Source: Pagrus major
Taxonomy: Eukaryota > Chordata > Actinopteri > Spariformes > Sparidae
Reading direction: 5' to 3'
Assembly: GCF_040436345.1 (NCBI RefSeq)
Contig: NC_133223.1
Coordinates: 17,647,113-17,711,112 of the forward strand
Length of the DNA stretch: 64,000 nucleotides
A model generated the notes under the pieces. That model was not told where the DNA came from. It searched no databases and worked only from the letters and a program-made list of their open reading frames with translations. The position numbers and the translations under genes were made by a program. Below, one piece after another: positions 38,581-57,500 of the stretch (position 1 is its first letter; every line of letters starts with the position of its first letter).

Positions 38581-39035
38581 TTTAAAGGGGACCTATTATG
38601 CTTTTTCTTTTCTTTCCTTCAGCGTGATAGGTTCTTGTGCATAAAAGATCTTGAGAGTTAAAATGGTCAGAGTCAGCAACAACAGAAGCTCCTCTTTCCT
38701 ACAGAAAACACTGCTCCTGAAACACCTCGTCAATAGTCCTGCCTTTAATTCCGTGACTTTGTGACATCACACTACGTCATCATGTCACACATTTGCACAA
38801 TTTATGGCTAGAGGCTAGTTTGGCACATAAAAATTGACTTAGCACAGCAGCTCTGTTGTTGTTAGTGGTGCTGGCTCAGGCGTGTGTGAGCTGACCGATC
38901 AGAGGAGACTGGGTATTCAGGAGGTCTAAAGAGACAGGAGCTAAAACAGAGCGTTTCAGACAGAGGGGGAAAACAGTGCTGCAGCACTGGGCAGTGTCAG
39001 AAAACTGATGTGGTTTTTGAGCATTAAAGCATGTA
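38581..39035. repeat. MITE family C (left end intact)
   Basis: Begins TTTAAAGGGGACCTATTATG, a terminus I recognise from dispersed fish elements. The body continues to about TTAAAGCATGTAAACAT. The expected inverted right terminus is not seen, so the copy is probably truncated. Confidence 0.5.
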
Positions 39036-42000
39036 AACATATAAAGGATAAAGGATTATTATTTGTTATGTACAATTCTTGATTGGTGTTTCTCCACTTT
39101 AGTTTTAATTATATACTGGGTGATTTACCAATGATTTTGTCAATTGTTCAATATTCATTATAGGATTATATTAAGATATTAAAGGTGTGGAATAATGAAA
39201 ATATAGATGTTTCTCTTTGCAGCAATTCTTTTCTATATTTATGTTGGAACATCATGTAAAGTAAAATATATCAACGCACATCATAATCTCTTCTACCTCT
39301 AATCCTAATCTTTGTCGAGGCAGAAACACCCAGTATGTTGTCCAGTTTTTATCCACCCCCTGCAGATATTACATCAACACTTTCATTCAGATTCAATGAA
39401 CATTTAATCACTTACAGAGCAGATATAAACACACAGCTTGTTGTCCTTTAGAGAATGGAATCAAGCTCTGTAATTAACATTGGACAGAGCTTCAAAAGTG
39501 TCCTCCCAGGACTACAGGGCGACTGAGCAGATACAATGCTGGCTTGTCTGGTCTTACATGATGGACTTGGAGAAAAGCAAAGCGTTGCTCACATGGTGTG
39601 AACTCAGGTGGCCTGAGTGATAGGAGGGAGCTAGGGGGGTTGGTTGGGACAAATCTCTTTTAATTCAGACATTGCCAAAATGGTCATTTGTCCCTAAGTG
39701 AGATGAATGAGGTCTGTGGTTGAGTGACTGGCTGATTGAACGGACTGGGGATGTGAGGAAATTGAGTTGCCCGACCCATCACAGGCCTCGACAGGGTGGG
39801 CTAGTGTAGAATAAAAGAGGGAGATATGGGTGTAACACCTGGCCTTCAGGAAACACAACATCTGAATTATCTAAGAGTACAAAATGATTTATTTTAAGGT
39901 GGAACTGGACATGAGAGGAATTGTGAGAATACTTTCAAAACGAATAAAATATCATCCACATTGAACAACTACTAACTGCATCGCTGAACAGTTAAGATTT
40001 CAGCCTTTAATATGTTTACATGTATTTAAGACTCAAGATTATTATAATTGTCAGTATGCAACACACAATTGTGTAATGACATTTCACTTGCAGTTCCCTA
40101 AGATAAATACACAGACAGAAAAAAAATACACAAACCAATGAGCAAATAGTAATCAAGTCATAAGAATAAACGTATTTACTTACTTAAAGAAGGATTGTTG
40201 AGGACAAGTTCAGTAGTCTCACAGCCTGAGGAAAGAAGCTGCTCCATAATCTGCTGGTACAACGACTGCAAGGTGAACAGACTGTGACTGTAGTCTTTTA
40301 GTATCCTATGGTTTATGAAATAATGCAATATAGTTTTATGCAGATATGAGTGTTTTATAAATGTATTTGTCAACAACTCCCGCTGTGGGCATCCATAAGG
40401 GGAGACAGATAATGAATGACAATAGGGTAAAACACAAGGTAATAATGTCTTATTATTGTGATCATATAAAATATGTCTTTATAGGAGAAGTAATAATAAT
40501 AATTGCCAAATGCTGAATATTAATAAACACATGTCCTTTTATCTACTTACAACCACACATTACTGTTGGTTATAAATCATTTATTAAATGTTAACATAGG
40601 TCTACTGCTTATAAATGCTAAATGGGGCTTAAAGTATTGTGTAAAAGATTTTCTATATAAGCATTTAAATCAATTGTTTATTGCATTTTTGAACAAACAG
40701 TGAACAAAAAGAAAAAAAACTAATAAATAATCAAAAATATGACAGAAACCATATTTTACATAGCATCATTCAAAATTAAACACAAAACACAAAACACAAG
40801 TTCCCTCTCCCTGATATATTTTATCTTATCTCATACTTATCTAGATAACCATTTGCCTTCAGTAAAGCTCCACTTGAGGTCAATTAAAGTTATTTAATCC
40901 CTTTTTGCCTCAGGTCTAATTTCAAGGTTTAGAGATTAACATTCAAGGTATCTGTTCATTAATATATCACAGATGAACATATACATACATTTACTTACAG
41001 TAGACGTATCTCATTCAGTATATTCTCAGAAAATATACCTCTACCAAACAAGTGATGTTCTGGGGTTTTATTGCTTTTAATCTTCCACAGGAATGCTCAT
41101 TGTGCAGTATCTCAAGTGTAATATATACTAAACAGTTACAACATTCCTTATAAAATAAATTCTTACGCAATATGGACAATTCCCAATTCTGCGTAATCCT
41201 GACCTTGTGCAAATGTTGCCCTACCATACCTTCCTCAAACTAACAGAGGTTTTTACTGAACTAATCTCACAAGACGGTCCATTCAGCAGCTGCTTCTGGA
41301 GCGCTTGACATTTGTAGATGATTAAGTGTCCATTTCTTTTTCTGTCTTAAAGTGTTCAGTAAAAAGACATTTTAACATCTACAGTGCCAGTACAGTCTTT
41401 ATTTTTTTATAGCAACTTTCATACAGGTTAGTCCAATTCAAGGTGCTTTACAGATGACTGGCAAGTTGATAATAAGACAGTTCAAAAGATTTCTTGCTGA
41501 TGCAATATAATTTACAAGAAGATATAGGATACTTGGATAGTGTTAAAACACACAAAAACACAGTACAATACAATAGTTAACATTGAACTACGAAGTTGAG
41601 TTTGGCTAATATCAGCGTCATGACATGTGAGATTACCTGAGGCATGTCTAGTGAGTAGGGGGGATAATACCGAACTAGAATGGCACTCAGTAGAGTGCAA
41701 ACCTCCGCCAAGGCCCAATAGTCACCTGTAATTCAATCAAGATTAATGCAATATCCAATTTGTTATCTATAGCGGTTGAAAAAAATGACTTTCACTGACT
41801 TGACTTGACATGACTACCCTCTAAGAAAATATATTTAAATCTGCTAGAGTCGGATATTTATTAGGATCAGCATCCATTTGTACTCACTCATAGATACCAG
41901 CCACCTAAAGACGGCTTTTTTTTTCATCTAGATCCATGCATTATTCCCAGAGAATGTAACAAAAATGCTCTATCATCTATCGCTCTATTACTCTAACCTT

Positions 42001-42420
42001 TGGCAGAGATCTAATATAATAATAATAATGTCATGTAATGTAAGATAATAATAATGTGGGTGATTTTAGTCTTGTGGGGTTGTAAGTTGAACATGTAATG
42101 ACCCCAGATAGCACAAGTGTAAACAGTAAAAGGAGAATTTTCACATAATAAAGAAAAAATAATTAAAATAATGAAACAGCTACTAAAATGAATGTTTTGT
42201 GAATAACTGTTCCCAAGGTCAGAAACTGACTTGATAAAGTTTTAATTTGAGTTCTAGTTAAGAACTTAAGCTTTAAAAATTATATTTCACCTATAAAACA
42301 GTCCATCACATATGTAGATTTCCTCCATGGAAGATTGAATTGAACCATTATTCAATATGAACATCTTTTAGATTTTTCAAGGTGCTGTACATGTCCTTTA
42401 CATGGATCTATACGCAGATT
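39036..42420. other. chn1-chrna1 intergenic DNA, right part
   Basis: No exon supported. A block near 40195-40300 (AGTCTCACAGCCTGAGGAAA, CTGCTGGTACAACGACTGCA) resembles a dispersed fish repeat. The rest is AT-rich DNA without assignable features. Confidence 0.4.
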
Positions 42421-42477
42421 TCATGGCAGTACTAATAGTGAATCACTGACACAAGAGAAACTTGGAGCAGCAGCTAT

Positions 42478-42735
42478 CACGTGTCGTGTCTTTGCACCTC
42501 CAGGTCATGTGTGGCCAAGTTCACGATGGGATATTTCAGTGGTGGATTACTCCGGCATGTTGATCTTATAACAGATGACAAAGAATGCGGCCCTCTCAAA
42601 TGACAAGCATTGGCAGCCAGTCACTCACATCCGCTGTCAGACAATAACAACAAGAGTTTGGAGGTTGTACAGCGAGCCATTTGCCAGTGCTGAAAGAATG
42701 TTTTAGGTGGGTCAAACCTTTTCAATTCTCAAGTG
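42478..42735 (+). promoter_or_regulatory. chrna1: Putative chrna1 promoter region with E-boxes
   Basis: E-box motifs upstream of the first coding exon: CACGTG 42478-42483, CAGATG 42572-42577, CATTTG 42678-42683 and CAAGTG 42730-42735. Muscle nicotinic receptor subunit genes are known to be driven by myogenic bHLH factors through E-boxes. No clear TATA box is seen. The assignment rests on position and motifs only. Confidence 0.35.
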
Positions 42736-42796
42736 GTCAACGGGCAACGTGTTGAAGTCGGATCTTGTTTTTAGATGCTGAGGTTTATTGGCAAGA

Positions 42797-51628
<8,832 letters not shown>

Positions 51629-51896
51629 AGGCCTAAGGCCATTTTACCGGTTTAACCTCTCAGAGGACCAGTTTGTCATTGTCATGTGAACTCCCTGTCA
51701 CCTTTGTTGTTGAAGCTTTTGTATGATCTGCAGCATTTAAACTGTATACTGCATCTCTGTTTCCTGTTGTTTGCTTTTTGGTGTTTGCAGAATGATCATG
51801 TTGTATACAGTCTGTCTTCAGCTCATTTTGTGACAGAGCATTGTTGTTTTTCATTTTTTAAGGAATATACTGTATGTGTGCAATTTAAAATGTTCA

Positions 51897-51902
51897 ATTA
51901 AA
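51897..51902 (+). promoter_or_regulatory. chrna1: Probable chrna1 poly(A) signal (ATTAAA)
   Basis: ATTAAA 269 bases after the stop, giving a short 3' UTR. The duplicated block at 51925-52193 begins about 23 bases downstream, close to the expected cleavage site. Confidence 0.5.
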
Positions 51903-51924
51903 CAGTTGCTTGGCATATTTGAAC

Positions 51925-52193
51925 TGAAAAAACGGGATTTGTCAGTTTTCAGGGTGACTGATTTTGAAGTGCAGAATTGCTCAGTTTCCTTAAGACTGAC
52001 TGTCTTCTTATAACTGTGACTTTGGCAAACTGACCAGTTATGTTATGTTTTTGGAAACTGTAACTTGGAATACGTTCAATACAATCGTACATACACACTG
52101 ATATGGACTTTTCGATGATAGTTTCTTTAAGAGGCTTTTACACTTGCCCCTGATTTGTGAGGACATAAGGGATCAGTTGTATGTCATTGGCTT
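51925..52193. repeat. Local direct duplication, copy 1 (chrna1 3' flank)
   Basis: About 95 percent identical by eye to 52572-52834 over most of its length (TGAAAAAACGGGATTTGTCA, GGAATACGTTCAATACAATC, GGATCAGTTGTATGTCATTG). Divergence is concentrated near the right end. Confidence 0.9.
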
Positions 52194-52223
52194 CAGTAGA
52201 TATCTCTGAAACACAATAGAAAG

Positions 52224-52297
52224 ACATCATAAAGTAAACTTCTTCACATTCTGTTCATAAAGTTTTCGACTAAAATTCTGACATATCGCACCTTTAA
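52224..52297. repeat. MITE family B, 3' fragment
   Basis: TTCTTCACATTCT and CTAAAATTCTGACATATCG, then CACCTTTAA, match the right end of the copy at 35648-35961. The left part is missing. Confidence 0.65.
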
Positions 52298-52571
52298 TCG
52301 CTCATGGGTGGAGGAACTTGATTTTGGTGGCGTTATGTGTTTTAGACTTTTATTTTCTGAACAATGATGTCAGGACTGTGGAGGTTTGGTCAGTTAGAAA
52401 TACATTTTGACAAAAATACCTTAAAGGTGCACTATGTAGGTTTGGGGAAGACATTTTAATCAGAAGAAAAAAGATCTTCATTGACTGATTTTTTATACCT
52501 AAACAAAGTAAACAAACAAACTCTTTGTTTTCATGAGTGAATAAATTGTTTATTCAGTCATGAAACGGTTT

Positions 52572-52834
52572 TGAAAAAACGGGATTTGTCAGTTTTCAGG
52601 GTCACTGATTTTGAAGTGCAGAATTGCTCAGTTTCCTTAAGACTGACTGTCTTCTAATAACTGTGACTTTGGCAAACTGACCAGTTTGTTATGTTTTTGG
52701 AAACTGTAACTTGGAATACGTTCAATACAATCGTACATACACACTGATGTGGAGTTTTCGATAATATTTACTTGAAGAGGCTTGTACACTTAAGGACGTA
52801 AGGACACAAGGGATCAGTTGTACATCATTGGCTT
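52572..52834. repeat. Local direct duplication, copy 2 (inside the split MITE)
   Basis: Second copy of 51925-52193 in the same orientation, within the DNA that separates the two halves of MITE A copy 4. Confidence 0.9.
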
Positions 52835-52870
52835 AGACAGTGGTTGAGTGGATAAGGATGTTTACACAAG

Positions 52871-52943
52871 AAAAACAGAACTGTGTCAAATATGTGTTTG
52901 AGCACATTATGCTTAAACACATATTTGACACAGTGCTGTTTTT
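52871..52943. repeat. Long near-perfect hairpin (33-bp arms, 7-base loop)
   Basis: The arm 52871-52903 and the arm 52911-52943 are reverse complements with two differences in 33, one of which would be a G-U pair in RNA from the + strand. The loop is ACATTAT. The core is ACTGTGTCAAATATGTGTTT. Size and shape resemble a microRNA precursor or a young palindromic insertion; no coding function. Confidence 0.9.
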
Positions 52944-53530
52944 CTGAGCTACTCTACAAACATATGATGACCTTATAGAATATGATGCATTGTCGTAGAT
53001 TACACTATCTAAAAGTACATAGCTGAAATTAGCTCAGCCATAAACATCTACAGCAGCAAAATGCAACAGACACATTACTGTAGCAGTAATATTCCTATCC
53101 TAAAACATCAAATATATGAGTAAAACACTGAGAGCGACCATTTTTTCCTGCATAGTGAGCACTCATACTCTTGATACTCTAAACTGAATAAACAGACTAA
53201 CAACAGAGGGGACAACACAGGTTCATGCTGTTTTACTTTGTTTACATTTGGCAGACCCTGCCACCTTTCTAGCTTCAAACAGTGTTCTGGGGACCTTATT
53301 TCCTCCGGATTTTTTTGTATTATTACCTCATTAATATTGCAAATATTAAGATTCCGAGTTTAGAATTTCTTCTCCAAAAACTACGTAATGCACCTTTAAC
53401 ACAAATCAAATGAGTGTAGCAGCTCTGACTGTGCAGAGGCTCACTTAAGCTCTTAGGTGAGCACAAACAGGTATTTGCATGTTGACTGGAGCTGCCTGTA
53501 AACATGCTCGTTGTGGCAAGGACGGATAAG

Positions 53531-53858
53531 CCCCGCCCCTCTCCCGCTATGCAAAATGTGATTGGTTGAAACGCTGTTGTCAAATCAGAGATTATGAAAG
53601 TTGCTGGGTGGGAACTACAGTAATACTACATAAGACAAAACACAAACAGTACAGAGTTACATAGGCAGTTTAGTAACAGGGAACCTAGCGTATGTTAAAG
53701 GTTTGTCGTGTGGATAGGGTCGGTTAATGTAGGGTTTATCAGCGACGCCGCTGGTCTGCTTTCATTTCTTGAGCTAGCTAGCCGGCTAACATAAACGGCT
53801 ACTCCTACTGACATTTGACTGACACTTGGTGCATGAGGGGGCACAACTGCACTCAGAG
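53531..53858 (+). promoter_or_regulatory. gpr155: Putative gpr155 promoter and non-coding first exon
   Basis: A GC box-like CCCCGCCCCT (53531-53540) and an inverted CCAAT box (ATTGG, 53561-53565) precede a candidate 5' UTR exon ending AGAG before GTGAGAG at 53859. A matching acceptor (CTTATCAG) ends at 54058, so the leader could splice from 53858 to 54059. No TATA box is evident. Inferred from motifs only. Confidence 0.4.
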
Positions 53859-54091
53859 GTGAGAGTAACTTTTATACGAAATCGAGACGCTTGTTTGGTA
53901 ACATGGTAACAACTATAACCCTCTCCTAAGTGAGTCGTTTCAGTTGTATAATGTTGTGTTGGTTAGCTAATATATCGTAGTCAGAGCTGTCACCTTTGCA
54001 CCAGCATGTTTAACAGCCAATTACTCCCAACTCCTCCCTTCACTGTGTCTCTTATCAGGTCGGACCGAGCAGCCACCGTAACGACATTAAT

Positions 54092-54103
54092 ATGACCGCA
54101 TAA
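54092..54103 (+). other. gpr155: Three-codon upstream ORF in the gpr155 leader
   Basis: ATG ACC GCA TAA ends 25 bases before the main ATG. A separate TGA in the main frame at 54108-54110 closes that frame upstream and supports the start at 54129. Confidence 0.6.
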
Positions 54104-54128
54104 GAGCTGACACGAGAGGGAGGGTAAG

Positions 54129-54555
54129 ATGGAGGCACCGGGCAGAAACACCAACTTTTCCCATGAGGGGGACCCGGTCTTCTCCGCTCTCTCATCCAGC
54201 AGCATGTCCCTCGACAAGCTGTTCCCTGCTCTGTTGGAGTGCTTTGGGATAATACTATGCGGCTACATCGCAGGGAGGGCAAACATCATCACATCTACCC
54301 AGGCCAAAGGATTGGGGAATTTTGTGTCCAAGTTTGCCCTCCCAGCTCTGCTGTTCAAGAACATGGTACTGTTAGACTTTGGTAATGTCATCTGGCCATT
54401 TCTGTGGAGCATCCTCATCGCCAAAGTGTGTGTGTTTGTCATTGTGTGCGTCCTCACGCTGATAGTTTCCAGTCCTGATAGCCGCTACAGCAAGGCTGGG
54501 ATCTTCTCAATATTTGCCACCCAAAGCAATGATTTTGCTTTGGGGTATCCCATCG
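54129..54555 (+). CDS. gpr155: gpr155 coding exon 1
   Basis: Encodes residues 1-142: a polar N-terminus with one N-x-S sequon (N9-F-S), then the first membrane helices and FATQSNDFALGYPI. Phase 1, donor GTGAGT. The open frame continues past this donor but loses homology. Confidence 0.96.
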
Positions 54556-57500
54556 GTGAGTATGATAATGCCTTTAAGCCTGCCACCCACCATGCTTTTC
54601 ATTCACTGCTGCAACCGTAATCATGCGGTCCTGATGTTTGCCCATCCATCAAAACAGAAGCATGATTATTATCCATCTGTTACACCACAAACATCCACAG
54701 TCAACATTGTGTTTGTGCTAAAAATGTTCCCACACTGAGAGTGTAATCATTTCTGTGCCCAGATGGATTCATTGTTTTGTACTCACACACAAGGATTTGC
54801 AGAGATATAAACACATCACAGATCAACTTGTGAAACAATATGATTCACGATACATTTCCTACGATAACGATAGTGTCACGACACACAGCAATACATCATG
54901 ATATCTGTCAAAGTGAAGAATAGAAAATCCCCCGAAAAAGGCAAAGTGCAGGATTACATTGTATTGTATGTATTGATTCACTGCATTGTGGTGTCATTTT
55001 CACAAAATGTGACATGAAATGAGACGAAACAATGTATTTAAAGTACATAGAGGTCAACACTATAGAGTACATAGTGGTTCAAGAGGAGGCAATATATGAT
55101 ATAGATATGATATATTGCCATATCAATATTTTGTCCCACCCCTGGTGTACGTTACCTGGCCCAATTGTCAAATCCCGAAGAAAAAGTAATGTTACTGTGC
55201 ATTGATATTCTGATTACATGTTTAGTTTACAGACACGTCGGCTTCTCAGGCAAATATCAGATAAATAAACTAACCCACCCATGATTAAGAAATCAACAGT
55301 TACGCAAATTTCAAACAGAATGAACATTTATTACATCAGTTGTTCTGCAGTTCCAGTGAGCCAGAAGTTATAGTGACCTGGTCCATTTTTTTCTCACATT
55401 TGATAATGCAATAGTGACTTTTCCTGAGAGTATCCTGTATTTGCTTTTTGCTTTCAGCGACTAAAACCACACTGCCAGTTATTGTTCCTTTTCCACAAAC
55501 GTTTAAAGTTCATCATTGTTCTGATTTCTCTTAAAAGTCAGAAGACAATGAGAGAACCATTTCTTACAGAGAAGTTTCTAAATCTAAAATTTATTTAGGG
55601 CCATTTCTTTAAGTGAGACTAACATTTTTATGGAGGGGTTTATCAAGGCAGACATGAGACATGACGACAAAGTGGAACTCTGGGTAACACTACAGCCCAG
55701 GATCCTTGTGTGTATATGTTTCTCACACACGAAAAACTGCATAAACCATAATATTTCATTACGTTTGTGCAGTTTTGTGTCTTTGCAACATTTTAGTGTG
55801 AAATTTAGGTCAAGCATTTGGTCTTGAACTCTTAACTGCATTTGCCCTACAAGTCAGATATGTCATATATAAGTATGCTTTGTCAATATTGAGCTGCTTC
55901 TTCTCTCTCCACAGTTGAAGCCCTGTACCAGAACACATACCCAGAGTACCTCATGTACATCTACCTGGTTGCACCTGTGTCCCTGATGATTCTGAATCCG
56001 ATTGGCTTTGCCTTCTGCGAGATCCAGAAGTGGAAGAATCAGGAAAACCGCCAGCAGAGCAAACTCCGGATCATGGGAGTTGTAGTTTTTCAGGTCCTGA
56101 AGAACCCTATAGTATTCATGGTTGTCATCGGCATCATCGCCCACTTTGTCCTGCACCAGACAATCCCTCCCGTCTTGGCTGAATTTGTGGATGGCTTGGC
56201 CAACTCTTTCGGAGGAGCAGCTCTGTTCTACCTTGGCCTGTCCATGGTGGGCCAGTTGGGGAAACTAACCAGATCCACGGTTGTGACGCTGATATTACTG
56301 ACTACAGCAAAACTGTGAGTGGAAAAATCTAGCTAACCTATACTGCACTTAATGTTCATTTTGTACAATAGGTGATTTAGTGTTATCACACAGCTTCTCT
56401 TTTAAATAGAGTATAAAGAGTCAGTGGGTTAAAGGTTTCTAAAGTGTTCTCAAGATGTTGTTTTGTGCTGATTGTTTTGGTGACTCAGGCCTTTCTCAGA
56501 CCACAAGCCTCTTCCCAAACAGATTACATGTTAAGAGGTCTGAGGAGTGAATAGCATGATAATAATTAGAGTATATAAATATTTTATAAGCATTTCTCAG
56601 CATCTAGTTACCTCATGATCTTTTGGTTTGACTTTCAGGTTGCTAATGCCCCTGATTTGTAAGGACATGGTGGATCTGCTGGACAACAGCAACACCAGCG
56701 CTTTGAACCACTCAAGCCTCTCCAACTATGCCTTTCTTTATGGAGTGTTTCCCACTGCACCAAGTGTGGGCATCTATGCTGTCTATTACAACGTAGAGCT
56801 AGAAGTTGTGAGTTGTTTACATCTACCATCCAACTTGCCATTCAGATACTGTATCATTTTTTCCTTTTTTCCTCACTTTTTAATTCTTCTTCCTAACAGG
56901 TCACCTCTGGGATGGTGATCAGCACTTTCCTCTCAGCTCCCATCATGTACGTTTCTGCCTGGTTACTCTCAATCCCTTGGACGGATCCTCAGCATTTGAT
57001 GAACTCATTGCAGAATGTCAGCTTTAACATAAGCATAGTGAGCTTAGTGGCACTGGTAAGTACCGTATGTAAGCTTGTTGTTGGCTAATCTTTAACTGCC
57101 TTCTTATCAGCTGGTTGTTAGGTTTGTTGTATTATCTCAGTATGTGGAAAATGACAGAGGCCAAACTAAAATCAAAATAGCTTCATAAATATTTGTTATA
57201 GCGTGTTCCACTTCATAGCTGAAATTTATTTGAGCTGCCATGATTTAAGAAAGCACGAGTCACTTTTAATGTTACACATCTCCCGTTCTTCTGATGTTAC
57301 AGTGTAGTGAAATGCAAATACATGACTTCTTGTTCAATGTTGAAACAACTGTAGAAGGTTAATTTTAGAAGGCTCAGTCATTTAGAGGATGTGTGAGCAA
57401 ACAGCTGCTATACTGGCAGACTTACTTCCTCATTTATTCTTACTTTCAGCCTTTTTTTAAGGAACCTGTAACTTGTTGCTAAGAAAGTTTTTGCAGTGAT

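Larger units (their letters stand above)
52421..53399. repeat. MITE family A, copy 4, reversed and split by an insertion
   Basis: The left portion at 52421-52569 (TTAAAGGTGCACTATGTAGG, then ATCTTCATTGACTGATTT) and the right portion at about 53220-53399 (TTTACTTTGTTTACATTTGG, CCTGCCACCTTTCTAGC, ending GTAATGCACCTTTAA) are the two halves of one element in reverse orientation. About 650 bases between them do not belong to it. A 14-base inverted repeat (52532-52545 against 52549-52562, one mismatch) sits just before the left break. Confidence 0.75.
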
